The notes under the pieces are model-generated. The model worked only from the letters and a program-made list of their open reading frames with translations. It ran no database searches and was not told where the DNA came from. Shown in pieces: positions 16,075-24,837 of a stretch of DNA of 28,195 nucleotides. This DNA comes from Hyphomonas sp. (GTDB lineage Bacteria > Pseudomonadota > Alphaproteobacteria > Caulobacterales > Hyphomonadaceae): contig DNFL01000394.1 of NCBI GenBank assembly GCA_003486945.1, positions 1 to 28,195 on the forward strand, in the 5' to 3' direction. The position numbers were made by a program, and so were the translations under genes. Numbering within the stretch: position 1 is the first letter of the stretch; each line of letters begins with the position of its first letter.

Positions 16075-19000
16075 TCTACACCCTCCTTTTGAGCGGCGGG
16101 CGTATCGAGCCAATCGACCTTGTTCATCTTTCTCAGAATGATGAACTCGTCGCGGTTCGATCCAACCGTGCCATAATAATTGAAACCGTATGCGAGCTGT
16201 GCGTAGCCGCCGATCATATGTGTGGGTTTGAGGATGGCGCGCGTGACCGAGTTGTGTATGCCGCCCCGCTTGCCGGTGATCTCCGATCCCGGTGTGTTCA
16301 CGATCTTTTCCTGTGCGTGGTACATGAACATCGTCCCCTCGCGAATGCGCTGGGAGACAACTGCCCGGGCCGTCAGTGCGCCATTGGCGTTGAATACTTC
16401 GACCCAATCATTGTCGACGATCCTTGCCCGCTTCGCATCGGTCTCCGATACCCAGACCACTGGACCACCCCGATTAAGGGTCAGCATCAATAGATTGTCA
16501 GTATAGGTGGAGTGAATGCCCCATTTCTGGTGCGGGGTTATGAAGTTGAGCGTGATCTCAGGGTTGCCATTCGGCTTGGCCCCTTTGACATGCAGCGTCT
16601 TGAGGTCGACCGGCGGCTTGTAGACTACCAAGGCCTCGCCGAATGCCCGCATCCAGTCATGATCCTGATAGAGCTGTTGTCTTCCGGTGAGCGTGCGCCA
16701 AGGGATAAGCTCATGCACGTTGGTGTATCCAGCGTTGTAGCTGACGTGTTCGCTCTCGATACCGGACCAGATCGGCGAGGTGATGATCTTGCGAGGCTGG
16801 GCGACGATATCGCGGAAGCGGATTTTCTCATCCTCTTTGGGATGCGCAAGGTGAGCGTGCTCCCGCCCCGTTTGCTTCTCCAACGCTTCCCAGGCTTTGA
16901 CTGCAACCTCGCCGTTTGTTTCAGGCGCAAGCATGAGAATCGTCTCACAGGCATCGATGTCTGATTCAATCCGTGGACGGCCTTTTGCAACCGTTGCGTC
17001 GAGCACCGTCCCATTCAGCGAAGCAAGTTTTTCAACTTCGTGCAGAGTGTTCCAGCCAATGCCCTTGCCACCATTGCCCAGCTTGTCCATCAAAGGTCCA
17101 AGCGCGGTGAACTTCGCAAAGATCTGGCTATAGTCACGCTCGACCGCAACGACCGTCGGCATAGTCTTGCCGGGAACAGGCTCGCACTCGCCCGCATACC
17201 AGTCCTTCACGCCGCGCGCCTGCGCCATTTCAGCTGCGCTGTCATGTTGGATCGGAACAAGCACCACATCGGTTTCCACACCCAGAACCTCGGGCGCGAC
17301 TTCAGAAAATGTCTTGGCGATACCCTTGAAAATTTCCCAATCCGTGCGGCTTTCCCATGCCGGATCCACCGCTGCGCCGAGCGGGTGGATGAAGGGATGC
17401 ATGTCGGAGGTATTGAGGTCGTTCTTCTCGTACCAGGTCGCCGTCGGCAGTACGATGTCGGAGTAAACCGCCGTCGTGGACATGCGAAAGTCAATACAGA
17501 CCAGAAGGTCGAGTTTTCCACGAGGCGCTTCGTCATGCCATTTCACCTGACGAGGCTTGTCATGGCCCATTTCGCCGAGATCCTTGCCCTGCACTCCATG
17601 ATCAGTGCCGAGCAGGTGCTTCAGGAAGTACTCATGCCCCTTGCCCGACGAGCCAAGAAGATTCGATCGCCAGACAAACATATTCCGCGGCCAGTTATGC
17701 GGATCGTCTGGGTCCATGCAGGACATTTCTAGCTCACCGGATTTCAGTGACTTGGCGACATAGTCCTTTGGATCCAAGCCTGCCGCTCTTGCGCGTTCGG
17801 CGACCTCGAGCGGGTTTGTTTTCAGTGCCGGCGCAGAGGGCAGCCAGCCCATACGTTCAGCTTTGGCGTTGTAGTCTATGAAGCTGCCTGCCCAATCACC
17901 AGCTTCTGCTGTCGGTGACAGTATTTCGCCAACCGGAACCGTCTCATATCGCCACTGATCAGTATGAGCATAGAAGAACGACGTCGAGTTCTGCTGGCGA
18001 GGCGGACGTACCCAGTCGGTTGCAAACGCAAGCGGTGCCCAGCCGGTCTGAGGGCGAAGCTTCTCCTGGCCCACATAGTGCGACCACCCGCCGCCGGACT
18101 GACCAATGCAGCCGCACAGGATGAGCATGTTCATCACAGCGCGGTAATTCATGTCCATATGGTACCAATGGTTCATGCCTGCGCCGATGATGATCATCGA
18201 CTTGCCGTTTGTCTTTTCAGCATTCGTGGCAAAGCCACGTGCGGTGGCAATAATGTTCTTGCGAGAGACCGATGTGATCGCCTCAGCCCAGGCGGGCGTA
18301 TAAGGTTCCATATCATCATAGGAACTGGCGAGGTGCTCGCCGCCATAGCCCTGATCAACACCGTAGTTGGCCATCAGCAGATCATAGACGCAGGCGATGC
18401 GGGCTTCGGATCCATCTGACAATGTAACCTTCTTGACCGGAATGTTCCGGACCAGAACGCCCGGATGATCCGTGGAAGCGAAACCGTTCGAAGCTGTGTT
18501 GGCGAAATAAGGGAAACGAACTTTCGCAACCTCATCCTCGACGCCCTTCAGGCCCAAACGAAGCTCGGTATCCGCGCCGCCCGCTTCGCGCTCCTCAAGA
18601 TTCCACTTACCATCTTCTCCCCAACGAAAACCGATTGAACCGTTCGGCACTACAATCTTCCCGGATTTTTCATCCAAGGCGACTGTCTTCCAGTCCGGGT
18701 TGTTGCTCTCGCCCAAACTGCCGTCAAAATCTGAAGCACGCAGCAGGCGCTCCGGTACAAACCCGTCTTCCTGCGGCACCAGCCGCACCAGAAGTGGAAG
18801 GTCCGTATACTGCCGGACGTAGTTTCTGAAATACGGTACTTGCCTGTCCCGGTGATACTCCGTGAGTATGACATGGCCGAAAGCCATACCGAGCGCAGCG
18901 TCCGTGCCTTGTTTCGCAGCCAGCCACAAATCCGAGAACTTGGACGCTTCTGAATAGTCCGGGCATATAACGACCGACTTCACGCCCTTGTAGCGCGCTT

Positions 19001-19805
19001 CGGTATAGAAGTGAGCATCCGGCGTGCGCGTTTGCGGGACGTTCGAGCCCCACAGGATCAGAAAGTTGGAATTATACCAGTCGGCGCTTTCGGCGACGTC
19101 GGTCTGCTCACCCCACGTCTGAGGGCTGGCTGGTGGCAGATCGCAATACCAGTCATAGAACGAACCGGTTACGCCTCCGATGAGTTGCAGATAGCGCGCA
19201 CCGGCTGCATATGAAACCATCGACATCGCAGGAATGGGTGAGAAGCCGAACACGCGGTCCGGTCCCCATTGCTTAACTGTGTGGGCATTCGCAGCCGCGA
19301 TTATTTCGTTGACCTCATCCCACTTGGCACGGACAAACCCGCCCATGCCGCGGCGCGTGACGTAGTCCGCTCGCTTTGCCGGATCGTCCTGAATGGACTT
19401 CCATGCGGCGACCGGCGCCATGGTCTTGCGAGCCGCCCGCCATGCTTTGAGCAGGCGCGCACGTATCAGCGGATATTTCACGCGGTTCGCCGAGTAAAGA
19501 TACCAGCTATAGCTCGCACCGCGCGAACATCCTCGAGGTTCGTGGTTTGGCAAATCGTCCCGTGTGCGCGGGTAGTCTGTCTGCTGAGTTTCCCAAGTGA
19601 CGATCCCGCCTTTCACATAGATTTTCCAGGAGCAAGACCCGGTGCAATTCACGCCATGCGTGGAGCGCACGATTTTGTCGTGGCGCCACCGGTTGCGGTA
19701 AGCTTCTTCCCAGCTTCGATCCTCATCATTGAGAACGCCATGACCACTGGAAAAGGTTTCAGTCTGTCGCCGGAAGAAAGTCAGTCTGTCGAGAGTATGG
19801 CTCAT
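16071..19805 (-). CDS. narG: Respiratory nitrate reductase alpha subunit (catalytic)
   Basis: Cytoplasm-facing catalytic subunit reducing nitrate to nitrite at a Mo-bisMGD centre; 1244 residues, the expected size. FS0 cluster ligands H50, C54 and C58 (STHGVNCTGSCSW) and C93 (EPRGCSRG), and Mo ligand Asp222 in YDWYCDLPPASPQTWGE, agree with E. coli H49/C53/C57/C92 and D222. The N terminus starts MSHTLDRLTFF without a twin-arginine signal, as for membrane-bound NarGHI. ATG 19805 follows the narK stop by 14 bases. No frameshift was noticed over the full length. Confidence 0.98.
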   Translation of the reverse strand: MSHTLDRLTFFRRQTETFSSGHGVLNDEDRSWEEAYRNRWRHDKIVRSTHGVNCTGSCSWKIYVKGGIVTWETQQTDYPRTRDDLPNHEPRGCSRGASYSWYLYSANRVKYPLIRARLLKAWRAARKTMAPVAAWKSIQDDPAKRADYVTRRGMGGFVRAKWDEVNEIIAAANAHTVKQWGPDRVFGFSPIPAMSMVSYAAGARYLQLIGGVTGSFYDWYCDLPPASPQTWGEQTDVAESADWYNSNFLILWGSNVPQTRTPDAHFYTEARYKGVKSVVICPDYSEASKFSDLWLAAKQGTDAALGMAFGHVILTEYHRDRQVPYFRNYVRQYTDLPLLVRLVPQEDGFVPERLLRASDFDGSLGESNNPDWKTVALDEKSGKIVVPNGSIGFRWGEDGKWNLEEREAGGADTELRLGLKGVEDEVAKVRFPYFANTASNGFASTDHPGVLVRNIPVKKVTLSDGSEARIACVYDLLMANYGVDQGYGGEHLASSYDDMEPYTPAWAEAITSVSRKNIIATARGFATNAEKTNGKSMIIIGAGMNHWYHMDMNYRAVMNMLILCGCIGQSGGGWSHYVGQEKLRPQTGWAPLAFATDWVRPPRQQNSTSFFYAHTDQWRYETVPVGEILSPTAEAGDWAGSFIDYNAKAERMGWLPSAPALKTNPLEVAERARAAGLDPKDYVAKSLKSGELEMSCMDPDDPHNWPRNMFVWRSNLLGSSGKGHEYFLKHLLGTDHGVQGKDLGEMGHDKPRQVKWHDEAPRGKLDLLVCIDFRMSTTAVYSDIVLPTATWYEKNDLNTSDMHPFIHPLGAAVDPAWESRTDWEIFKGIAKTFSEVAPEVLGVETDVVLVPIQHDSAAEMAQARGVKDWYAGECEPVPGKTMPTVVAVERDYSQIFAKFTALGPLMDKLGNGGKGIGWNTLHEVEKLASLNGTVLDATVAKGRPRIESDIDACETILMLAPETNGEVAVKAWEALEKQTGREHAHLAHPKEDEKIRFRDIVAQPRKIITSPIWSGIESEHVSYNAGYTNVHELIPWRTLTGRQQLYQDHDWMRAFGEALVVYKPPVDLKTLHVKGAKPNGNPEITLNFITPHQKWGIHSTYTDNLLMLTLNRGGPVVWVSETDAKRARIVDNDWVEVFNANGALTARAVVSQRIREGTMFMYHAQEKIVNTPGSEITGKRGGIHNSVTRAILKPTHMIGGYAQLAYGFNYYGTVGSNRDEFIILRKMNKVDWLDTPAAQKEGVE

Positions 19806-19819
19806 GGAAGTATTTCCTT

Positions 19820-22555
19820 TCAGGCGGCGGCTGGTGCCGGTTCGAGGCGCTGACGGCGTTCCGCATCAAAGAGGAGACCGCCGGGCCGCGCATAGACGAA
19901 CCAGGTGATGAGAAGGCAGGAGACATAGAAAGCGAGGAAGCCATACAGCGCGGGAGCTGCGCTGCCGGATGCAGCGAGTGACATCCCGAAACTCTTCGGA
20001 ATGAAGAAGGCCCCATACGCGGCAATGGCGCTGGTAAAGCCGGTGATTGCCGCGCTTTCCTTTTCAGCCTGGCGCAGGCGGTCAGCCTCGTTCATCCCAG
20101 GTTCGAGACGGTTGATCTCCTGGCGCATGATTGCGGGGATCATCTGGAATGTCGACGCATTGCCGACGCCCGTCGCAAAGAACAAGACGATGAAGGAGAT
20201 AAAGAAGCCGACGAAGGCGCCCGGCGCTTCCTTATTCTCGAGGAAATAAAGAACACTGACGGTGCCCGCCATCATCAGAAGGAAGACCACGAGCGTTACC
20301 CGCGCTCCGCCGAACCGGTCTGAGATCCAACCCGTGAGCGAGCGGGAAAGGGCGCCAACCAATGGTCCGAGAAATGCGATCTGCAGGACATTCACGTCCG
20401 GAAATTGCGTTTTGGTCAGTAGCGGGAAGGCCGCTGAGAAGCCAATGAAGGATCCGAAGGTACCGGTGTAGAGCCAGCACATGATCCAGTTTTGCTTGCG
20501 CTTGAAAATCACAGCCTGATCCGAGAAGGACGCCTTTGCGCTCGACAGATCGTTCATCCCGAACCATGCGGCGAAGGCACTCGCGATGATAAAGGGCACC
20601 CAGACGAAGCCCGCATTCTGGAGGAAGAGTTCGCCGCCATCCTCAGTGACCTGCGGCTGACCACCAAGGAAACCGAACACTCCTATGGTAATGACCAGCG
20701 GCACAATGAATTGCATGGCGCTGACGCCCAAGTTTCCAAGACCGGCGTTTACGGCGAGCGCATTGCCCTTTTCACGCTTCGGGTAGAAAAAGCCGATGTT
20801 CGACATAGACGACGCAAAATTGCCTCCGCCCAGTCCGCAAAGCAGCGCAAGCGCGAGCATGATCCAGTAGGGAGTTTCAGGATTCTGAACGGCGAAGCCT
20901 ATCCCAAGCGCTGGGAGCATGAGCGACCATGTTGTCAACGTCGTCCAGAGCCGTCCGCCGAAGACCGGCACCATGAAGCTGTAGAAAATTCTAAGTGTGG
21001 CCCCCGACAGGCCCGGAAGTGCGGCGAGCCAGAAGAGTTGGTCCGTCGTGTAGGCAAATCCGATCTGCGGCAGCTTAGCGACAACCACCGACCATACCAT
21101 CCAAACGGCAAAGGACAGAAATAGCGCCGGAATCGACAGCCAGAGATTTCGGCGGGCAATGGACTTTCCTGTTGCCTCCCAGAATTGCGTATCTTCCGGG
21201 CGCCAGTCCTGGATAAGCGTCGGCGCCAGCGCACGCCCCTGACGCTCACCGTGGATTGGCTGCATTTCCGGCAGCTGCGGCAGCGCATCGAGTGTTTCGC
21301 CAGCGGCTTCGCGTTCCATATGCCGGATAGCAAGGTGCATCCAGATCAGCGAGGCCGCCACAATAACGAAGAGCAGCATGAAGCAACTCGTCCACACCCC
21401 TGTGAGATCGTTCAGCAGACCAAAAAGGATGGGCAGGACGAAGCCACCAAGACCGCCCATCAGGCCAACAAGGCCTCCTACGGCGCCGACATCCTTCGGG
21501 TAGTAGACAGGAATGTGCTTGTAGACCGCCGCCTTGCCGAGGCTCATGAAGAAACCCAGGACAAAAATCGCTATCACGAATGTTATCGGCCCAGTGGCGA
21601 GCCGGAAGCTGATCGGTCCCCTCACGCCATCGACGACATAGGAGGTCGGTGGATAGGAGAGGAAGAATGTCACAACGACCGAGACAAGGAACGTCCAGTA
21701 CATGACCGAGCGCGCTCCGACCCGGTCTGAAAGGTGCCCTCCATAGATCCGGAATATCGATGCGGGTATCGAGTAGGCCGCCGCAAGCATGCCGGCTGTT
21801 TTAACATCGAAGCCGTAAACGCCGATCAGGTAGCGCGGCAACCAGAGCGCCAGCGCAACGAAGGCGCCGAACACGAAGAAATAATACAGCGAGAAACGCC
21901 AGACCTGGATATTGCGCAGGGGTTCGAACTGCGAGGCAAAACTGCGGGGCTTCACGCCCGTGCGGCGGCGTTCTGCAAGTTCCGGATCATCTGACGTCAG
22001 GAAGAAGAAAACGAGCGCAACAAGAACGAGGCCGATTGCCCAGACATTCGCAACACCTTTCCAGCCCATCGACGCCATGACGATCGGTGCCGCAAACTTA
22101 GTGACCGCAGCGCCGACATTGCCTGCACCGACAATTCCCAAAGCGGCGCCTTGCCGCTCGGGCGGGAAGAACTTCGAGACGTATGTGATGGATACTGAAA
22201 AAGATCCGCCCGCTATGCCGATACCAAGCGCCGCTATCAGGAACTCCGGATAGGTTGTCGCGAATGTCAGAAGCCAGGTCGCGAGCGCAGACAGCAGCAT
22301 CACAACAAGGTTGACAATGCGCCCACCGAATTGGTCGGCCCATATCCCCAAGACCAGTCGTGAGAGTGAACCAGTCAGTATGGGCGTTCCCACAAGAAGG
22401 CCGAATTCGGTCTCAGAGAGGCCGAGCTCCTTCTGGATCTGCAGTCCCAGGATGGCGAAGATCGTCCAGACGGCAAAGCAGGCAGTGAAAGCGAAAGTCG
22501 TCAGGCTTAGTGCGCGGTTCGCACCTCTGCCAGGGAGTGTTGTAGAAAGCGGCAT
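19820..22555 (-). CDS. narK: Fused NarK1-NarK2 nitrate/nitrite transporter
   Basis: 911-residue double MFS protein. Residues 1-415 are a NarK1-type unit (FAVWTIFAILGLQIQKELGL, GIVGAGNVGAAVTKF), thought to be a proton-driven nitrate symporter. Residues 416-468 are a hydrophilic linker. Residues 469-911 are a NarK2-type unit (FAVWMVWSVVVAKLPQIGF, AGLGNLGVSAMQF), thought to be a nitrate/nitrite antiporter. Such fusions are known in Paracoccus and some other denitrifiers. ATG 22555 is chosen because the frame extends upstream to 22684 through non-membrane, low-quality residues; the ribosome site (GGGGG) is weak. First gene of the nar operon, with an Fnr-type box at 22762-22775 and a weaker one at 22625-22638 upstream. 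Confidence 0.93.
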   Translation of the reverse strand: MPLSTTLPGRGANRALSLTTFAFTACFAVWTIFAILGLQIQKELGLSETEFGLLVGTPILTGSLSRLVLGIWADQFGGRIVNLVVMLLSALATWLLTFATTYPEFLIAALGIGIAGGSFSVSITYVSKFFPPERQGAALGIVGAGNVGAAVTKFAAPIVMASMGWKGVANVWAIGLVLVALVFFFLTSDDPELAERRRTGVKPRSFASQFEPLRNIQVWRFSLYYFFVFGAFVALALWLPRYLIGVYGFDVKTAGMLAAAYSIPASIFRIYGGHLSDRVGARSVMYWTFLVSVVVTFFLSYPPTSYVVDGVRGPISFRLATGPITFVIAIFVLGFFMSLGKAAVYKHIPVYYPKDVGAVGGLVGLMGGLGGFVLPILFGLLNDLTGVWTSCFMLLFVIVAASLIWMHLAIRHMEREAAGETLDALPQLPEMQPIHGERQGRALAPTLIQDWRPEDTQFWEATGKSIARRNLWLSIPALFLSFAVWMVWSVVVAKLPQIGFAYTTDQLFWLAALPGLSGATLRIFYSFMVPVFGGRLWTTLTTWSLMLPALGIGFAVQNPETPYWIMLALALLCGLGGGNFASSMSNIGFFYPKREKGNALAVNAGLGNLGVSAMQFIVPLVITIGVFGFLGGQPQVTEDGGELFLQNAGFVWVPFIIASAFAAWFGMNDLSSAKASFSDQAVIFKRKQNWIMCWLYTGTFGSFIGFSAAFPLLTKTQFPDVNVLQIAFLGPLVGALSRSLTGWISDRFGGARVTLVVFLLMMAGTVSVLYFLENKEAPGAFVGFFISFIVLFFATGVGNASTFQMIPAIMRQEINRLEPGMNEADRLRQAEKESAAITGFTSAIAAYGAFFIPKSFGMSLAASGSAAPALYGFLAFYVSCLLITWFVYARPGGLLFDAERRQRLEPAPAAA

Positions 22556-22624
22556 AAGGCCCCCGTCTCGAAATAGGTTTCGGAATTCCAGACGAAGGGG
22601 TGTCAGCTGAAAGAAACGATCGCC

Positions 22625-22638
22625 TTGATATTTGTGAA
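22625..22638. promoter_or_regulatory. Degenerate Fnr/Dnr-type site upstream of narK
   Basis: TTGATATTTGTGAA differs at one position from the TTGAT-N4-GTCAA form bound by Dnr/NnrR-type regulators. Its centre is about 76 bases from the narK ATG, a normal distance for an activating site. Weaker than the box at 22762-22775. Confidence 0.35.
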
Positions 22639-22761
22639 GCGGCGTCTTGCCGGATGTTCGCCGGTGCACGCTGCTTGAAATCAATCTTCATGGACGTGAC
22701 CAAGCAGCGTTGAAAGCCTGACCTGCGTGGTCTCTGCACGCGGACGCGGTCAAGCTTTTGA

Positions 22762-22775
22762 TTGACATTTGTCAA
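22762..22775. promoter_or_regulatory. Fnr/NnrR-type binding site (TTGAC-N4-GTCAA)
   Basis: TTGACATTTGTCAA is a perfect inverted repeat with the 4-base spacer of Crp/Fnr-family anaerobic sites. It lies about 97 bases before the regulator start and about 207 before narK, so it can serve either direction or both. The first six bases also equal a consensus -35 box on either strand, leaving open repression as well as activation. Confidence 0.75.
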
Positions 22776-22871
22776 GCGCGGCTTATCCCTGTGAACCAAC
22801 CGCAAAATTGATCATCTTGAGCCGCAGGGTTTGACTACCGGACTGCAATCCGGGGGCCTCAGGGAGGGACC

Positions 22872-23645
22872 ATGACCATTCGGAATTCTGACGCTGAACG
22901 CGTCCGGAACATTTCTTTCTTCAAGAGCGCCGATGATCCGACTTTCAGCAAGGCGATGAATGGTGCTTTCCTTCAGCGCTTTCCCGCAAATACAACGCTG
23001 CTGATGGAGGGAGACTCCGTCGATTTTCTCTACATCCTGTTGGAGGGTACCGTAGAGTTGGGAGCAGGATGGAAGTCGAAAGACACAACGCTTGCGATTC
23101 TTCGGCCCGTTTCGACCTTCATCCTGGCTGCCGTGGTGCTCGAATCAGATGCACTCATGAGCGCCGTCACCCTGGAACGTTCAGAGATTCTGATGGTGCC
23201 GGGCGACTCCCTGCGCCGCTCGATGAAAGAAAATGCGGCTTTCGGGTTTGCCGTTTCTGAAGAGCTTGCGGGCTGCTATCGCGGCCTCGTTCGCTCAATC
23301 AAGAACCACAAACTCCGGGATTCAACGGAGCGACTCGCAAACTACTTGCTGACTCAACGCGCCCGTCAGGGCAACAAGCCCGAGATTGTGCTTCCTCATG
23401 AAAAGCGTGTGCTGGCCGCTCTCCTTGGCATGACCCCGGAAAATCTGTCGCGCGCGTTTTCAAAGCTTTCTGACAAAGGTGTCAGCGTTGAAGGCGCCAG
23501 TGTCAGGCTGGACAATGTGGCCGCTCTGGAGCGTCTCGCACGGCCAACCCCGCTGATCGACAACCACTACGCTCAAGATTGCAATACAATGGGCAAGGCG
23601 TTCACGGAACGTCAGCAAGGCGTTCTGGACCAGAAAAAGGCTTAA
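22872..23645 (+). CDS. Crp/Fnr-family regulator (NnrR/Dnr-like, cluster-free)
   Basis: 257 residues. Cyclic-nucleotide-binding-like sensor domain about 15-130, dimer helix about 130-160, winged helix-turn-helix about 160-220. The recognition helix MTPENLSRAFSKL has E190, S193 and R194, the E-xx-S-R set of Fnr that reads TTGA half-sites. It lacks the N-terminal cysteine quartet of Fnr (the only Cys in the sensor/dimer region is C135), so it is not an oxygen-labile [4Fe-4S] sensor; NO sensing via heme, as proposed for Dnr/NnrR, is the likely alternative. ATG 22872 has a strong AGGGAGGG site. The C-terminal 40 residues are an unassigned tail. Divergent from narK, it is the probable regulator of the nar operon and moaA. 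Confidence 0.88.
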   Translation: MTIRNSDAERVRNISFFKSADDPTFSKAMNGAFLQRFPANTTLLMEGDSVDFLYILLEGTVELGAGWKSKDTTLAILRPVSTFILAAVVLESDALMSAVTLERSEILMVPGDSLRRSMKENAAFGFAVSEELAGCYRGLVRSIKNHKLRDSTERLANYLLTQRARQGNKPEIVLPHEKRVLAALLGMTPENLSRAFSKLSDKGVSVEGASVRLDNVAALERLARPTPLIDNHYAQDCNTMGKAFTERQQGVLDQKKA

Positions 23646-24634
23646 CCTCCGGTCTGGGCGAGGTTTGTCGTGTCCCCGGGATTGGCGCTATGCAGATTGT
23701 GTGATGCGGGTTTGACTGACAGGGCTTCGAGGATACGGCGCCTCAGCGCTTCAGTGTCGGCATCGGATTGAAGCAGGTCTCGCAAGTCACGCCCCCCTTG
23801 TCCGAAAAGACATAATCTGAGCTGACCGCGCGCAGTCACGCGCAGCCGGTTGCAGCCGTCGCAAAACCCCGGTCCATAAGGCGCAATCAATCCTATCCTG
23901 CCCGCGTAGTCGGGATGGGTAAATTCCATCGCCGGGCCATCATCCTCGCCGCGCTGCCGAGGTGTCCAGCCATTCGCTTCAAGCCATTGACGCAGCCCCC
24001 TGCCACTTACATGCTGGCTTTCAAAGAACGCTTTGTTGTCACCTGTCCTCATCAACTCAATGAAACGGACAGCGATAGGCCGTTTACGGACGAATTCGGC
24101 CCAGGTTGAGAACCCTTCCGCAAGCCCGTCCCGAAGAAGTACCGCGTTCACCTTGACAGTTTTCAAGGGAAGGATCAGGGCGCGCTCAAGTCCGGCAAGG
24201 ACATCATCCAGCCGGTCATGTCCGGTGATGCGATGAAACATGTCACGGTCAAGCGAATCGATACTGACATTCAGGTTCGTCAGCCCGGAGCCGACCCAGT
24301 CATCGACATGGCGGGACAGGTTCCATCCATTCGTGGTCAGGGCAACTTTACCGATCCCATGCTGCGCCGCAATGCGTGCAATCAATTGCGTCAGATCCTT
24401 GCGGACTGTGGGTTCTCCCCCAGTCAGCCTAACTTTTCGGATACCAAGGCCTGTAAACGCACGGACAAGCCGCTCGATCTCATCGGTTGCAAGAAACTCC
24501 ATGGACCCGGTTTTGCGGTAGCCCTCCGGCAGACAATAGGTGCAGCGAAAATTACAGACTTCCGTCACCGAAAGCCGCAGATAACTGAACCTGCGCCCGA
24601 AAGCGTCCGCCGCGACTGCGTCGGCATATGACAT
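23642..24634 (-). CDS. moaA: GTP 3',8-cyclase (molybdenum cofactor step 1)
   Basis: Radical-SAM enzyme which, with MoaC, turns GTP into cyclic pyranopterin monophosphate. 330 residues from ATG 24634 (an earlier in-frame ATG at 24652 lacks a ribosome site, whereas AAGGAG precedes 24634). SAM cluster CNFRCTYC (C27, C31, C34), substrate cluster CDGCNRLR...C (C258, C261, C275) and the C-terminal double glycine are all present. The stop shares TTAA with the convergent regulator's stop, with no terminator visible between them. Its control region carries an Fnr box and a leader RNA resembling a Moco riboswitch. Together with mobA it supplies the nitrate reductase cofactor. Confidence 0.97.
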   Translation of the reverse strand: MSYADAVAADAFGRRFSYLRLSVTEVCNFRCTYCLPEGYRKTGSMEFLATDEIERLVRAFTGLGIRKVRLTGGEPTVRKDLTQLIARIAAQHGIGKVALTTNGWNLSRHVDDWVGSGLTNLNVSIDSLDRDMFHRITGHDRLDDVLAGLERALILPLKTVKVNAVLLRDGLAEGFSTWAEFVRKRPIAVRFIELMRTGDNKAFFESQHVSGRGLRQWLEANGWTPRQRGEDDGPAMEFTHPDYAGRIGLIAPYGPGFCDGCNRLRVTARGQLRLCLFGQGGRDLRDLLQSDADTEALRRRILEALSVKPASHNLHSANPGDTTNLAQTGG

Positions 24635-24640
24635 CGCATG

Positions 24641-24743
24641 GCTCCTTTCCAAGCACGGGAGGCGGCAGGGTTTCCCGCTGCCACCCTCGGCCGGGCCGCC
24701 ATGGCACCTGAAATAGGATGCTTTAGACGGATCGGCTCGGAGC
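24641..24743 (-). ncRNA. Putative Moco (molybdenum cofactor) riboswitch, moaA leader
   Basis: Read on the - strand, the leader folds as follows. An outer stem pairs GCUCC (24743-24739) with GGAGC (24645-24641). A GAGCC segment follows. A stem pairs GCAUC (24721-24717) with GGUGC (24708-24704). A long hairpin pairs 24685-24674 with 24670-24661 around an AAA loop. Then come UCCCGU and UGGAAAGGAGC, leading to the start codon. The order, and the UCCCGU...UGGAAAGG end, closely resemble the E. coli moaA leader as I remember it. The 3' strand of the outer stem contains the ribosome site (AAGGAG), so ligand binding would hide it and block translation. Seen: the sequence and pairings. Known: Moco riboswitches precede moaA. 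Not tested: covariance score. Confidence 0.6.
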
Positions 24744-24805
24744 GAATTTCAGAAAAGGGTATCCAGCGTTCCGAGTGGGGTCTTTGACGCTCTCGCGCCT
24801 GCGGA

Positions 24806-24819
24806 TTGATCGCAATCAA
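24806..24819. promoter_or_regulatory. Perfect Fnr box upstream of moaA
   Basis: TTGATCGCAATCAA is an exact TTGAT-N4-ATCAA site. With activation centred at -41.5, transcription would start near 24771 on the - strand, about 28 bases before the riboswitch begins at 24743 and 137 before the moaA ATG. It lies between nnrS and moaA, indicating that moaA has its own anaerobically or NO-activated promoter. The -10 is not obvious. Confidence 0.85.
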
Positions 24820-24837
24820 GTGACTGGCGGGGACCCG

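Larger units (their letters stand above)
22556..22871. promoter_or_regulatory. Divergent control region between narK and the Crp/Fnr regulator
   Basis: 316 bases without a protein gene. It contains a symmetric Fnr-type box (22762-22775), a degenerate second box (22625-22638) on the narK side, a TTGAT half-site at 22808-22812, and a small imperfect palindrome (CCGGA/TCCGG arms, 22838-22853) before the regulator's ribosome site. -10 hexamers could not be assigned with confidence on either strand. Confidence 0.65.

Noticed and set aside
16075..16407. Upstream extension of narH
   Set aside because: The extra residues lie inside narG, are Arg/His-rich and unlike NarH; the overlapping ATGA at 16071-16074 gives a NarH that matches the family.
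22674..22683. TTGAAATCAA as another Fnr site upstream of narK
   Set aside because: The half-sites are only 2 bases apart, whereas Crp/Fnr sites need 6 between TTGA and TCAA.
22556..22684. N-terminal extension of NarK by 43 residues
   Set aside because: The extension is not membrane-like and would cover the 22625-22638 regulatory site; the family starts a few residues before the first helix, at 22555.
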